From Bacteroidaceae bacterium (lineage in GTDB: Bacteria; Bacteroidota; Bacteroidia; Bacteroidales; Bacteroidaceae), in the NCBI GenBank assembly GCA_017547385.1, contig JAFYPU010000031.1, positions 1 through 57,680 on the forward strand: a stretch of DNA of 57,680 bases, given 5' to 3'. Made by a program: the position numbers and the translations under genes. The notes under the pieces are model-generated. The model had not been told where the DNA came from, did not search any database, and saw only the letters and a list, made by a program, of their open reading frames with translations. Positions 1 to 7,902 of this stretch are shown piece after piece (position 1 is the first letter of the stretch; each line of letters opens with the position of its first letter).

Positions 1-79
1 AAGGAACGGCGGAGAGACCTAATAGAGGAATAAGTTTTTATCCTTACAGCTAGGGATGGTTTTCTCTCCGCTTCCTTTC
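1..79. other. Long imperfect inverted repeat, possible structured RNA
   Basis: Positions 9-17 (GCGGAGAGA) are the exact reverse complement of 63-71. They are flanked by an outer AAGGA/TCCTT pairing (1-5 with 73-77) and enclose a smaller AGGA-TAA hairpin. The whole folds as one long bulged hairpin on either strand. A -7-like box on the minus strand (TAGCTTTG, 127 to 120) would place it in the leader of a minus-strand transcript leaving the window. It could equally be the 3' end of a plus-strand RNA. I do not recognise an RNA family. Confidence 0.4.
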
Positions 80-189
80 TTTATTATTCGTTCGAAATTT
101 ACATCTTTTTTACTGACTGCAAAGCTAAGGTAAGGTAGGGGGACGAGCGAAGCGGAGGGGGTATGTAACTGAAGCTAAAAAGTAGGTGG

Positions 190-226
190 AAAAAGAAAGC
201 GGGCACCCCAAAAGGAGTGCCCGCTG
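190..226 (-). terminator. Rho-independent terminator of the efflux operon
   Basis: An 11-bp stem (199-209 with 214-224, one mismatch) has a 4-nt loop. On the minus strand it is followed by TTTCTTTTT. It lies about 30 nt beyond the stop codon of the LpxA-like gene and so ends the four-gene efflux operon. Confidence 0.8.
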
Positions 227-256
227 TGCCAAGAGGCGGCATGAGGAGACTGAAGA

Positions 257-1042
257 TTAGTCTTCCTTCATGTGGCGCACAATGCCGTGCTTTGTGTCCT
301 TGATGAATGCAAGGATGTTTTCGATTTCCTCGCTCATAGGAATTTGCTCGGGTATCTTGATAACCGCATCTTCCAGCGAGAAGTTGCCGGTGTAGATGAG
401 GCGATAGGTGTTGGCAATGTGGCGCAACACGCGATCGGACATGCCTTTTTTCTGCAGCACCACGGCATTGACACCATGGTAGGCTGCGGGGTTGCCACCC
501 AAGATGACGTAGGGGGGAATGTCCTTCTGCACACGGCAACCGCTCTGCACAAGGCTGAAACGGCCCACGCGAACTTTCTGCTGGATAACCACATCACTGC
601 TCTGGATGCAGCCGTCTTCGAGCTCGCTCTCGCCGGCCACAATCACTCCGATGCCGAGAATGCAGTGGTTGTGAATGTGCACGTCGTGGCAGATGTGCAC
701 TTGGTCCATCAGGAAGTTGCCATCGCCAATGACGGTGGCCTTGTCGTCGTAAGTGCTTCCGGCTATGACCACGTTCTCGCGGATGCGGTTGTCGTTGCCA
801 ATGACAACATGCGTTTTGCCTCCCTCAACAAAGTGGAAATCCTGGGGCGTGGCTCCAATCACGGTGTTCTGATACACAATGTTGTTGCAACCCATGGTGG
901 TTCCGTTGAGGATGCTCACGTGGGGATGTATCACACAATTGTCGCCAATCACCACATCGTCCTCGATGTATGCAAAAGGTTTCACTTCGACGTTAGCGCC
1001 AAGCTTCGCGCCCGGGGCTACATAAGCTAAGGGACTTATCAT
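257..1042 (-). CDS. LpxA-family left-handed beta-helix acyltransferase, probable paralogue
   Basis: The 261-residue protein has the hexapeptide-repeat N-terminal beta-helix (about residues 1-190) and helical C-terminal domain of UDP-GlcNAc O-acyltransferases, which begin lipid A synthesis. The H-I-C-H-D segment (His116, His119) matches the catalytic-histidine segment of LpxA. Other conserved LpxA positions differ: the usual AGH reads AGE (near residue 138), the VHQF segment reads VIQQ (about 152-155), and the HRGT stretch is absent. The gene is the last of an RND efflux operon, 40 bp after the outer-membrane factor, not in the usual lpxD-lpxC/fabZ-lpxA cluster. I see the fold directly. That it is a second, functionally shifted copy rather than the housekeeping LpxA is an inference. 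Confidence 0.75.
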   Translation of the reverse strand: MISPLAYVAPGAKLGANVEVKPFAYIEDDVVIGDNCVIHPHVSILNGTTMGCNNIVYQNTVIGATPQDFHFVEGGKTHVVIGNDNRIRENVVIAGSTYDDKATVIGDGNFLMDQVHICHDVHIHNHCILGIGVIVAGESELEDGCIQSSDVVIQQKVRVGRFSLVQSGCRVQKDIPPYVILGGNPAAYHGVNAVVLQKKGMSDRVLRHIANTYRLIYTGNFSLEDAVIKIPEQIPMSEEIENILAFIKDTKHGIVRHMKED

Positions 1043-1082
1043 AGTGTTTGTTGTTTTTATGGGATGAAAGATGGCTGTTTAA

Positions 1083-2474
1083 TTACTCGCGGCCACCGCC
1101 CAAAGCCTTGTAGAGGTTGATGCCGGCTTGCAAGCGGGTGTAGCGGTCGTTGATGAGCTTGAGCTGAGCGGAGAGGAGGCTCTGCTGAGCTGTGAGCGTT
1201 TCGAGATAGGTGGTAGTGTTGCTGTGGAGGAACAATGCGTTGACGTTCTCCAATGTCTGTTCGAGTTGACGCACTTCCTGCTCACGCAGCTGCAGGCTCT
1301 GATTGGCTGTATTGTAACTGCTCAGAGCGTTGCTCACTTCCTGACCGGCAATGAGAAGACGCTCGCGGAAGTCGAGCTCAGCGGCTTCGTAGTCGAGCTT
1401 GGCTATCTTGAGCTGTGCACGCAACTGGCCATTGGCGAAGATGGGCTGCACCACGGATGCCACAGCCGAAGCAATGATTTTACCGGGATTGAAGACCATG
1501 CCGCCGGCATTGTTGACCAAGGCACCGGTGCCGGTGATGTTCAAGCTGGGATAGAAAGCCGAGCGGGCAATGTTGACTCCATAGAACTGAGAGGCGAGCG
1601 CGTATTCGGCCACACGCACATCGGGACGGTTGGTGAGCAACTGCATGGGCACACCGGCTGAGAGCTGCTCGGGGAAGTGGTTGGCTGAGAGCGAACCGCG
1701 CTCGATGGCATGGGGCGCTTCGTCCAACAGCACGCAGAGGGCGTTCTCCACCTCGCGAACACTGTTCTTGAGCTGGGGCACGGAGGCCTGAAGCTCGATG
1801 TAGTTGGCACGAGCCTGACCAACGGCCGCTTCGTTCACCATTCCGGCTTCTTTCATGGCTTCCATCACCTCGACATTGCGTTTCCAAATCACAAGCGTTG
1901 ACTCAGTGGTCTTGAGCTGCTCGTCGAGCATTTCGAGTGTGTAGTACATATTGGCTACACCGCTGATGATGGCAGTCTGCGTGGCTTGCTTCACGGCGTG
2001 CATCTGCAGGAGGGTTACCTGCGCTTGCTTCTTATGGTTGCGCAACGCCCCCATAGAACCAAGGTTCCAGTTCACAGAAAGGGGAATGGTGTAGGTCTGC
2101 GATGCTTTACCAAAGTCGAACGAAGAAATGGTGCCTTGAGGCGCAAAGGCAATCGCAGGAATGTATGCGAGCTTGGCAATCTTCAAAGCGGCTTCCACCT
2201 TCTGAATGTTGAAGTCGGCCTTCTTCATGTCGATATTGTTGACCAAGGCTTTTTCAATCAGCCCTTGCAACTGCGGGTCGGTGAACACTTCGCGCCAAGG
2301 CATGCAGCCGAAATTGGCGGTGTCGGCAGCCGAAAGCACACCATCGTTTGTGAGCGTGTCGCGATAGAGTCCTTCCACCTCGGCAAGGCCTTCGGGACGC
2401 TCGTAATTCTTGTAGAGATTACAGCCGGACAACAGCGAGCAGGCTCCTATAATATATAAAATGTGTCTCTTCAT
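1083..2474 (-). CDS. TolC-family outer-membrane efflux lipoprotein
   Basis: The outer-membrane channel of a tripartite RND pump, 463 residues, NodT/OprM type. I chose the ATG at 2474 because it gives a lipoprotein signal ending in LLSGC; the open frame extends upstream without a signal. The two repeated coiled-coil/beta-barrel halves of the OEP family are visible, for example the repeated Q-L-x-x-Q/A-K-L-x-Y/E-A-A segments. It follows the pump gene by 78 bp and precedes the LpxA-like gene, all on one strand, so the channel is made with its own pump and adaptor. The substrate cannot be read from the sequence. Confidence 0.93.
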   Translation of the reverse strand: MKRHILYIIGACSLLSGCNLYKNYERPEGLAEVEGLYRDTLTNDGVLSAADTANFGCMPWREVFTDPQLQGLIEKALVNNIDMKKADFNIQKVEAALKIAKLAYIPAIAFAPQGTISSFDFGKASQTYTIPLSVNWNLGSMGALRNHKKQAQVTLLQMHAVKQATQTAIISGVANMYYTLEMLDEQLKTTESTLVIWKRNVEVMEAMKEAGMVNEAAVGQARANYIELQASVPQLKNSVREVENALCVLLDEAPHAIERGSLSANHFPEQLSAGVPMQLLTNRPDVRVAEYALASQFYGVNIARSAFYPSLNITGTGALVNNAGGMVFNPGKIIASAVASVVQPIFANGQLRAQLKIAKLDYEAAELDFRERLLIAGQEVSNALSSYNTANQSLQLREQEVRQLEQTLENVNALFLHSNTTTYLETLTAQQSLLSAQLKLINDRYTRLQAGINLYKALGGGRE

Positions 2475-2552
2475 GTTTAATGTTTCTGAAATTGAAGTGA
2501 AACTGTCGGCTCGGGAATGGCGCAACGGCCACTCCCGAGTGCGACGGCTGTA

Positions 2553-5500
2553 TTACTTACTGTATTGCTCAATGTCGGACATAGCATCGGCGTTGTTGAT
2601 GTCCTCCCACACGATGGGCTTCACCTTTTCCTGCAGATACTGGAAGATGACAAACAATGCAGGAATGATGAAAATCTGGAACAACATACCGATAAGCATA
2701 CCACCGATGGCGGTTGTACCGAGCGAACGGTTACCATTGGCACCTACACCGAAGGCAAACATCATGGGCAACAAACCGATGATCATGGCCAACGAAGTCA
2801 TCAAGATGGGGCGCAAACGAGCACCGGCTCCCAACACAGCAGCCCACGTGATGCTCATGCCCATCTTGCGACGCTCAAGGGCAAATTCCACAATAAGGAT
2901 GGCATTCTTGGCCAACAGACCAATCAACATAATCAAGGCAATCTGCACGTAGATGTTGTTGGCCGCTTCACCAAAGATGGGTACCACACTGTTCAGACCG
3001 CCCATACCCCAAATGAAGAGGAACGAACCGAGCAGACCAAAGGGAACAGAAAGCAGTACGCCCAAGGGCAAGATGTAGCTCTCGTATTGTGCAGCCAACA
3101 AGAGGTAAATGAAGACGAAGCAAAGGATGAACACGTATGCTGTGGTGCTTCCGCTGCTCTGGCTTTCCTCACGTGTGGTTCCAGAATACTCGAACGAATA
3201 TCCCTGAGGCAGGTACTGAGCCGCCACTTCATTGATGGCCTGAATGGCCTGACCGGAGGTGTAACCGCTGGCAGGGTTACCATTCACAGCCATTGAGGTG
3301 TACATATTGAAACGGTTGATGTTGTCAGGTCCGAACGAGGGCGAAATGGTTACGAACTCGGTGATGGGAGCCATCTCTCCCTTGTTGTTACGCACCTTAA
3401 TCTTATAGAGACTTTCGAAGTTGGTGCGGTCGCTCGGTTCACCCTGCACCATCACACGATAGAGCTTACCGAAACGGTTGAAGTTGGACGAATACAATCC
3501 ACCATAGTATCCCTGCAAAGTGGTAAGCACTTCGGCCGGCGAAATTCCGGCACGCTTACATTTTGCAGCATCGATGTCGATGAGATATTCAGGGAAGTTG
3601 GGGTTGAATGTAGTCTGTGCCGACTCAATTTCCGGGCGTTTTTCAAGTTCTGCCAAGAAGCTCTTAGCCACCTCGTGGAACACCTTGATGTCGCCACCGG
3701 TACGGTCCTGAAGGTTGAAGGTGAAACCGTTTGTTACACCATAACCCGGAATCATAGGCGGTTGGAAGAATAACACCTGTGCATCCTTGAAGACATCACG
3801 TGAACGGAGATACAAGTTGGCAAACACCACGGTGGAACTTTCCTTTAGTCCACGCTCTTCCCAGTCCTTCAACTTCACGATGAATGAACCATAGGAAGGA
3901 CCTTGTCCACCAATGAAGCTATAACCGGAAATCATGGTCGAACTTTCAACAGCGGGCACTGAACGCACCAAACTATCTACCTTGCTAAGCATGGCCTCAG
4001 TCTTGTCTTGCGAAGTGCCGGGAGGCATTGTTACGACACCCATGATGGTACCTGTATCTTCAGAGGGAACAAGCGCAGTGGGCGTGATATTCATCAAAGC
4101 AATCAGTCCGACAAGGCTGCATGCCACAATGATGAGCGTAAGCACGGGGCGCTGGATGAATTTGAGCACCGCCTTTTTGTACTTCTGCACCATGTTGTCG
4201 AACGAATTGTTAAAGGCATTCTTGAACTTGCGAGTTGAAAGTCCTATCAGCGCAAGAATACTTATCACAATCAACACGGTAGTAATCACGGGATGTTCTT
4301 CGATGTTGAACATGCCTGCAATCATTCCGATGATGGCAATGATAATAAAGAGCACAGTAATAATGGGATGCAGGAACTTACCTACAGATTCCACATACTT
4401 CTGCACCATGTTCTGACGCGCTTCCTTGAAAGCCACACCCATGCGCTCCTTCAACGTAGAGTCAGTGTGGTGGGGTTTCAACAGGATGGCACACAAGGCC
4501 GGCGAAAGTGTCAAGGCGTTGACAGCCGAGAAGGCAATCGCAATGGCCATCGTGATACCGAACTGACGGTAGAACGTTCCGCTGGTTCCGCTCATGAAGC
4601 TCACGGGAATGAACACAGCCATCATCACCAATGTGATTGATACAATGGCACCGCCCAATTCACGCATCGCATCGATAGACGCCTTGTTGGCTGATGTATA
4701 TCCTTGGTCGAGCTTGGCATGCACACCTTCCACCACCACAATGGCGTCGTCCACCACAATGGCAATGGCTAGCACCATCGCCGAGAGCGTCAACAGGTTG
4801 AGCGAGAAGCCAATCATGTTGAGTGCAAAGAAAGTACCGATAAGTGCCACCGGAATGGCAATGGCCGGGATGATGGTGGAGCGCATATCCTGCAAGAAGA
4901 TGAACACCACAACGAACACGAGGATGAATGCCTCGATAAGCGTTTTCACCACTTCATGGATTGAGGCAAAAAGGAAGTCGTTCACGTTCTGCGCGATATT
5001 GATTTCCAAGCCGTCGGGGAGGTCTTTCTTGCATTCCTCCAGCAATTGTTCGATATCCAACACAATCTGCGTTGCATTCGAACCGGCTGTTTGCATCACA
5101 ATGGCAGACACAGCGGGGTTGCCGTTCACCTTACCCGAGAACGAATAAACCATTCGACCCAGTTCCACGCGCGCCACGTCCTTCACACGCAGCACGGTTC
5201 CATCGGGATTCGAGCGAATTACAAGCTCTTCAAATTGGCTCGGCTCCTGCAAACGACCTCTGTAACGAAGCGTATATTGATATGTTTGGTTCTCGCGTTC
5301 ACCAATGCTACCCGGTGCTGCTTCAATGTTTTGTTCGGCCAAAATTCCGGCGATATCGGTGGGCACAAGTCCATACTCAGCCATCTTTTCCGGATCAAGC
5401 CAGATGCGCATTGAATAGTCGGCACCCATCACCATGGCATCACCTACACCTTTCACACGCTGAATTTGCGGAATGATGTTAATCTTGGCGTAGTTTTCAA

Positions 5501-5963
5501 TAAAGGCCATGTCATATTTGCCCGAAACGTCCGAAACAGAGAACACAACGAGCATGGAGCTTTGACGCTTTTGCGTAATCACACCCACCTTGGTAACTTC
5601 GGCAGGAAGCAAACCTTGCGCTTTCGACACACGGTTTTGCACGTTCACAGCCGCCATGTCGGGATCAGTGCCTTGCTTAAAGGTGATTGAGATTTCAGCG
5701 GAGCCGGTGTTGGTCGCAGTGGAGCTCATGTAGTCCATGTTTTCCACACCGTTGAGCTGTTCTTCCAGGGGAGCGATAACAGAGTTCAACACTGTTTGAG
5801 CGTTGGCACCCTGATATGTGGTTCGTACACTGATTGTGGGAGGTGCGATGTCGGGGTACTGGGTAATGGGAAGAGAAATCAATCCCAAAGTACCCAAGAT
5901 GACAATCACCACGGAGATAACCGTGGAGAGCACCGGGCGGTTAATAAAATTATCGAGTTTCAT
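2553..5963 (-). CDS. RND (HAE1/AcrB-like) efflux pump with extra membrane insertion
   Basis: A 1136-residue inner-membrane proton-driven exporter of the AcrB/MexB class. The N-terminal F-I-x-R-P-V-L helix, the porter domains and the VVDDAIVVVE segment in TM4 (which carries the paired proton-relay aspartates) are all present. AcrB homologues usually have about 1030-1060 residues. Here roughly 75 residues are added around 518-594, giving two extra hydrophobic segments. The insert is bounded by a repeated N-M-V-Q-K-Y...K-F...P...T-x-I-I pattern, which looks like an internal duplication. Adaptor and channel genes flank it in the same operon. Drug or lipid specificity is unknown. Confidence 0.95.
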   Translation of the reverse strand: MKLDNFINRPVLSTVISVVIVILGTLGLISLPITQYPDIAPPTISVRTTYQGANAQTVLNSVIAPLEEQLNGVENMDYMSSTATNTGSAEISITFKQGTDPDMAAVNVQNRVSKAQGLLPAEVTKVGVITQKRQSSMLVVFSVSDVSGKYDMAFIENYAKINIIPQIQRVKGVGDAMVMGADYSMRIWLDPEKMAEYGLVPTDIAGILAEQNIEAAPGSIGERENQTYQYTLRYRGRLQEPSQFEELVIRSNPDGTVLRVKDVARVELGRMVYSFSGKVNGNPAVSAIVMQTAGSNATQIVLDIEQLLEECKKDLPDGLEINIAQNVNDFLFASIHEVVKTLIEAFILVFVVVFIFLQDMRSTIIPAIAIPVALIGTFFALNMIGFSLNLLTLSAMVLAIAIVVDDAIVVVEGVHAKLDQGYTSANKASIDAMRELGGAIVSITLVMMAVFIPVSFMSGTSGTFYRQFGITMAIAIAFSAVNALTLSPALCAILLKPHHTDSTLKERMGVAFKEARQNMVQKYVESVGKFLHPIITVLFIIIAIIGMIAGMFNIEEHPVITTVLIVISILALIGLSTRKFKNAFNNSFDNMVQKYKKAVLKFIQRPVLTLIIVACSLVGLIALMNITPTALVPSEDTGTIMGVVTMPPGTSQDKTEAMLSKVDSLVRSVPAVESSTMISGYSFIGGQGPSYGSFIVKLKDWEERGLKESSTVVFANLYLRSRDVFKDAQVLFFQPPMIPGYGVTNGFTFNLQDRTGGDIKVFHEVAKSFLAELEKRPEIESAQTTFNPNFPEYLIDIDAAKCKRAGISPAEVLTTLQGYYGGLYSSNFNRFGKLYRVMVQGEPSDRTNFESLYKIKVRNNKGEMAPITEFVTISPSFGPDNINRFNMYTSMAVNGNPASGYTSGQAIQAINEVAAQYLPQGYSFEYSGTTREESQSSGSTTAYVFILCFVFIYLLLAAQYESYILPLGVLLSVPFGLLGSFLFIWGMGGLNSVVPIFGEAANNIYVQIALIMLIGLLAKNAILIVEFALERRKMGMSITWAAVLGAGARLRPILMTSLAMIIGLLPMMFAFGVGANGNRSLGTTAIGGMLIGMLFQIFIIPALFVIFQYLQEKVKPIVWEDINNADAMSDIEQYSK

Positions 5964-6097
5964 TATTTACTATGTTTTCAAAATATAGTTAATGTGTTGC
6001 CGCAGGAGGATAGCGATGTCTGAAAGTTGTGCTGCAACATGCCGGCACAACAAGTTCTCTGCCTATTTCTCCATCCGGCAACCTTTCGTTTCATTCA

Positions 6098-7273
6098 TTA
6101 GTTTTCACCCGGCATCTTACCGTCTTTCAAAGCCTGTTCGGCTTTTTTGCGATTGGCCTCAGCCTGCGCAGGAGTGATGGGCTTGATTACGTTACCGGTC
6201 TTGAGTTGGTTCACACCTTCCACAACAATGCGTTCGCCGGCTTTCAGACCTTTCACAACGATATAGTTCTGTCCGTCGTTTTGCACCAGCACTTCAATTT
6301 CGCGGCCGGTAACCTTGTTGTCATCACCCACCACATACACAAACTTCTTGTTCTGGATGTCGTATGTAGCCTTCTGAGGAACAAGGATGCAACCTTCACT
6401 CTTGACAGGCACAAGGATGGCACCGGCACCGCCACTGCGCAACACACGTTCGGGGTTGGCAAAGGTGGCACGCATCTGCACCGAGCCTGTTCCGGCTTCA
6501 ATCACTCCGCTGATGGCAGACACATTACCGGCGAGGGGATACTCGCTTCCGTCAGCCAACTGAAGCTTCACGGCAGGCATCTTGTCCATGGCCGCAGCGA
6601 TACCACCCTTTTCGCGTGTCAGGGCCAGCATCTGCTTCTCGGTCATTGAGAAATAGGCATACATCGTCTCGATGTTGGAAACCGTGGTGAGCGGCTGCGG
6701 TGTGCTGGCACTCACCAAGCTTCCGAGGCGATAGGGAATGCTACCCACCACACCGGAAACGGGGCTTGTAACAGTGCAGTAGCTCAAATTGTTGCGAGCA
6801 TCGGTCAAGCCGGCTTGTGCCTGTGCCAATTGCGCCTTCAGGCTTTCAAGTTGGTTCTCAGCCGACTGCAAATCGAAATTGCTGATAATGCCTTTGCCAT
6901 GCAGCATGCGCTTGTTCTCAAGGTTCAACTCCTGTGTTTTGATGTTGGTTTTGATCACATTCACATTGGCTTCGGCAGAGCGAACGGCAGCTTCGAATTG
7001 CACTCTCTCCAATTGGAAAAGAGGCTGACCCTTGCGAACAAAATCACCCTCGTCCACACAAAGTCTTGTAATGAAACCGCTCACTTTCGGACGGATTTCA
7101 ATGTCTTCCAAACCCTTGATGGTGGCAGGATAAGATGTTTCGAGCTGTGCATCGGTGGCTTGCACCGTAATCACAGCATACTCGTTGTTTGCCTCAGGCA
7201 TGCCCTGCTTCTCGCCGCAACTTACCAGCGCCAACAGCAGAGCCAGACTCATAATTTTACTTCTCATGTTCAT
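6098..7273 (-). CDS. RND efflux periplasmic adaptor (membrane fusion lipoprotein)
   Basis: The AcrA/MexA-type adaptor that links the pump to the outer-membrane channel. The start at 7273 (M-N-M-R-S-K) is preferred because it is followed directly by a lipoprotein signal with the lipobox ALVSC; 7267 is also possible. The lipoyl/biotinyl half-motifs, a central coiled-coil hairpin (about residues 90-160), the beta-barrel domain and a C-terminal membrane-proximal domain follow in the normal order. About 390 residues, normal for the family. It is the first gene of the efflux operon, 134 bp before the pump. Confidence 0.93.
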   Translation of the reverse strand: MNMRSKIMSLALLLALVSCGEKQGMPEANNEYAVITVQATDAQLETSYPATIKGLEDIEIRPKVSGFITRLCVDEGDFVRKGQPLFQLERVQFEAAVRSAEANVNVIKTNIKTQELNLENKRMLHGKGIISNFDLQSAENQLESLKAQLAQAQAGLTDARNNLSYCTVTSPVSGVVGSIPYRLGSLVSASTPQPLTTVSNIETMYAYFSMTEKQMLALTREKGGIAAAMDKMPAVKLQLADGSEYPLAGNVSAISGVIEAGTGSVQMRATFANPERVLRSGGAGAILVPVKSEGCILVPQKATYDIQNKKFVYVVGDDNKVTGREIEVLVQNDGQNYIVVKGLKAGERIVVEGVNQLKTGNVIKPITPAQAEANRKKAEQALKDGKMPGEN

Positions 7274-7343
7274 AATGATATGTTTTATGTTGATTTTTCT
7301 CATTCCGACTCGTATCACGACACAGCGCAACAAAAGTCGCCGA

Positions 7344-7351
7344 CAAAATTA
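7344..7351 (-). promoter_or_regulatory. Possible -7 box of the efflux operon
   Basis: On the minus strand this reads TAATTTTG, matching TAnnTTTG, about 70 nt upstream of the adaptor start. A TTTTG occurs 22 nt further upstream, slightly longer than the usual spacing. Low to moderate support. Confidence 0.35.
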
Positions 7352-7587
7352 CTCAATAAAACGCAAAGCGCAGCAAAAGTTTCCAACCTAAAACCTCGGA
7401 TGTTACAAATAATTAACAACCACCGCCGGCAGTATGGCCAATATGACACATAGAGTAATCAAATCTGTGCTATTATCGAGAGAAACTACGCTTTTGATGA
7501 ATGACAAAAACAAATCCAAAAGGCCTCTCTCGGAAAGGAATTTATGAAATGCGAGATATTTCAACGAAAAACGAAAGGCCGAAGCAC

Positions 7588-7655
7588 AAAAATCTGCAGT
7601 GCTTGCAGAATTTTCTGCAGTGCTTGCAAAAATTTCTACAAGCACTGCAGAAATT
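7588..7655. repeat. 21-nt-unit dyad element, copy 1
   Basis: Three consecutive 21-nt units: two direct units with core CTGCAGTGCTTGCA and a third inverted unit (CTACAAGCACTGCAG). The outer units can pair. Related copies lie at 28594, 45317, 51624, 56835 and 57112, always between genes. The unit length is seven codons, which explains the repetitive short open frames seen across it. Confidence 0.8.
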
Positions 7656-7827
7656 GAGGAATGCGCATAGGGATTTTCTCCTTTGGTCAAACCCAACCAA
7701 GGGAAGTGCAACAAGCCTCTGAAACTTCTTTCAAATCGTAAAGCAGCAAATGCTCACTTTTATCTCCTCACTCGCAAAAAGGTAAGAAGTAGAGTTCCTC
7801 CTCCCCTCTCCCACGCTCAAACTTTCA

Positions 7828-7871
7828 GAAACAACAATGGAGCCATTCGGCTTAATTCACCGAACAGCTCC
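7828..7871 (-). terminator. Terminator-like hairpin after hppA
   Basis: GGAGC (7839-7843) pairs with GCTCC (7867-7871) and TTCGG (7846-7850) with CCGAA (7860-7864). On the minus strand it is followed by ATTGTTGTTTC, a weak U-rich tail. It is 30-75 nt downstream of the hppA stop. Confidence 0.5.
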
Positions 7872-7902
7872 ACGCTTATTAAAATTCTGAGAATCGGAAT
7901 GC

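Larger units (their letters stand above)
7274..7902. other. Gene-free 629-bp stretch between the efflux operon and hppA
   Basis: The open frames here (both strands, up to about 100 codons) read through a repeat and have no family features. The stretch holds a possible minus-strand promoter for the efflux operon (7344-7351), a copy of the 21-nt-unit dyad element (7588-7655) and a terminator-like hairpin after hppA (7828-7871). I see nothing else in it. Confidence 0.6.

Noticed and set aside
272-1030. 252-codon plus-strand frame opposite the LpxA-like gene
   Set aside because: Its protein has no family features and is the exact antisense of a recognisable enzyme; it arises from the GC-biased third positions.
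7403-7714. Short frames with S-T-A-D-F-like repeats (also near 51611, 56725 and 57008)
   Set aside because: They are translations of the 21-nt intergenic element; the pairing, not the reading frame, is conserved between copies.
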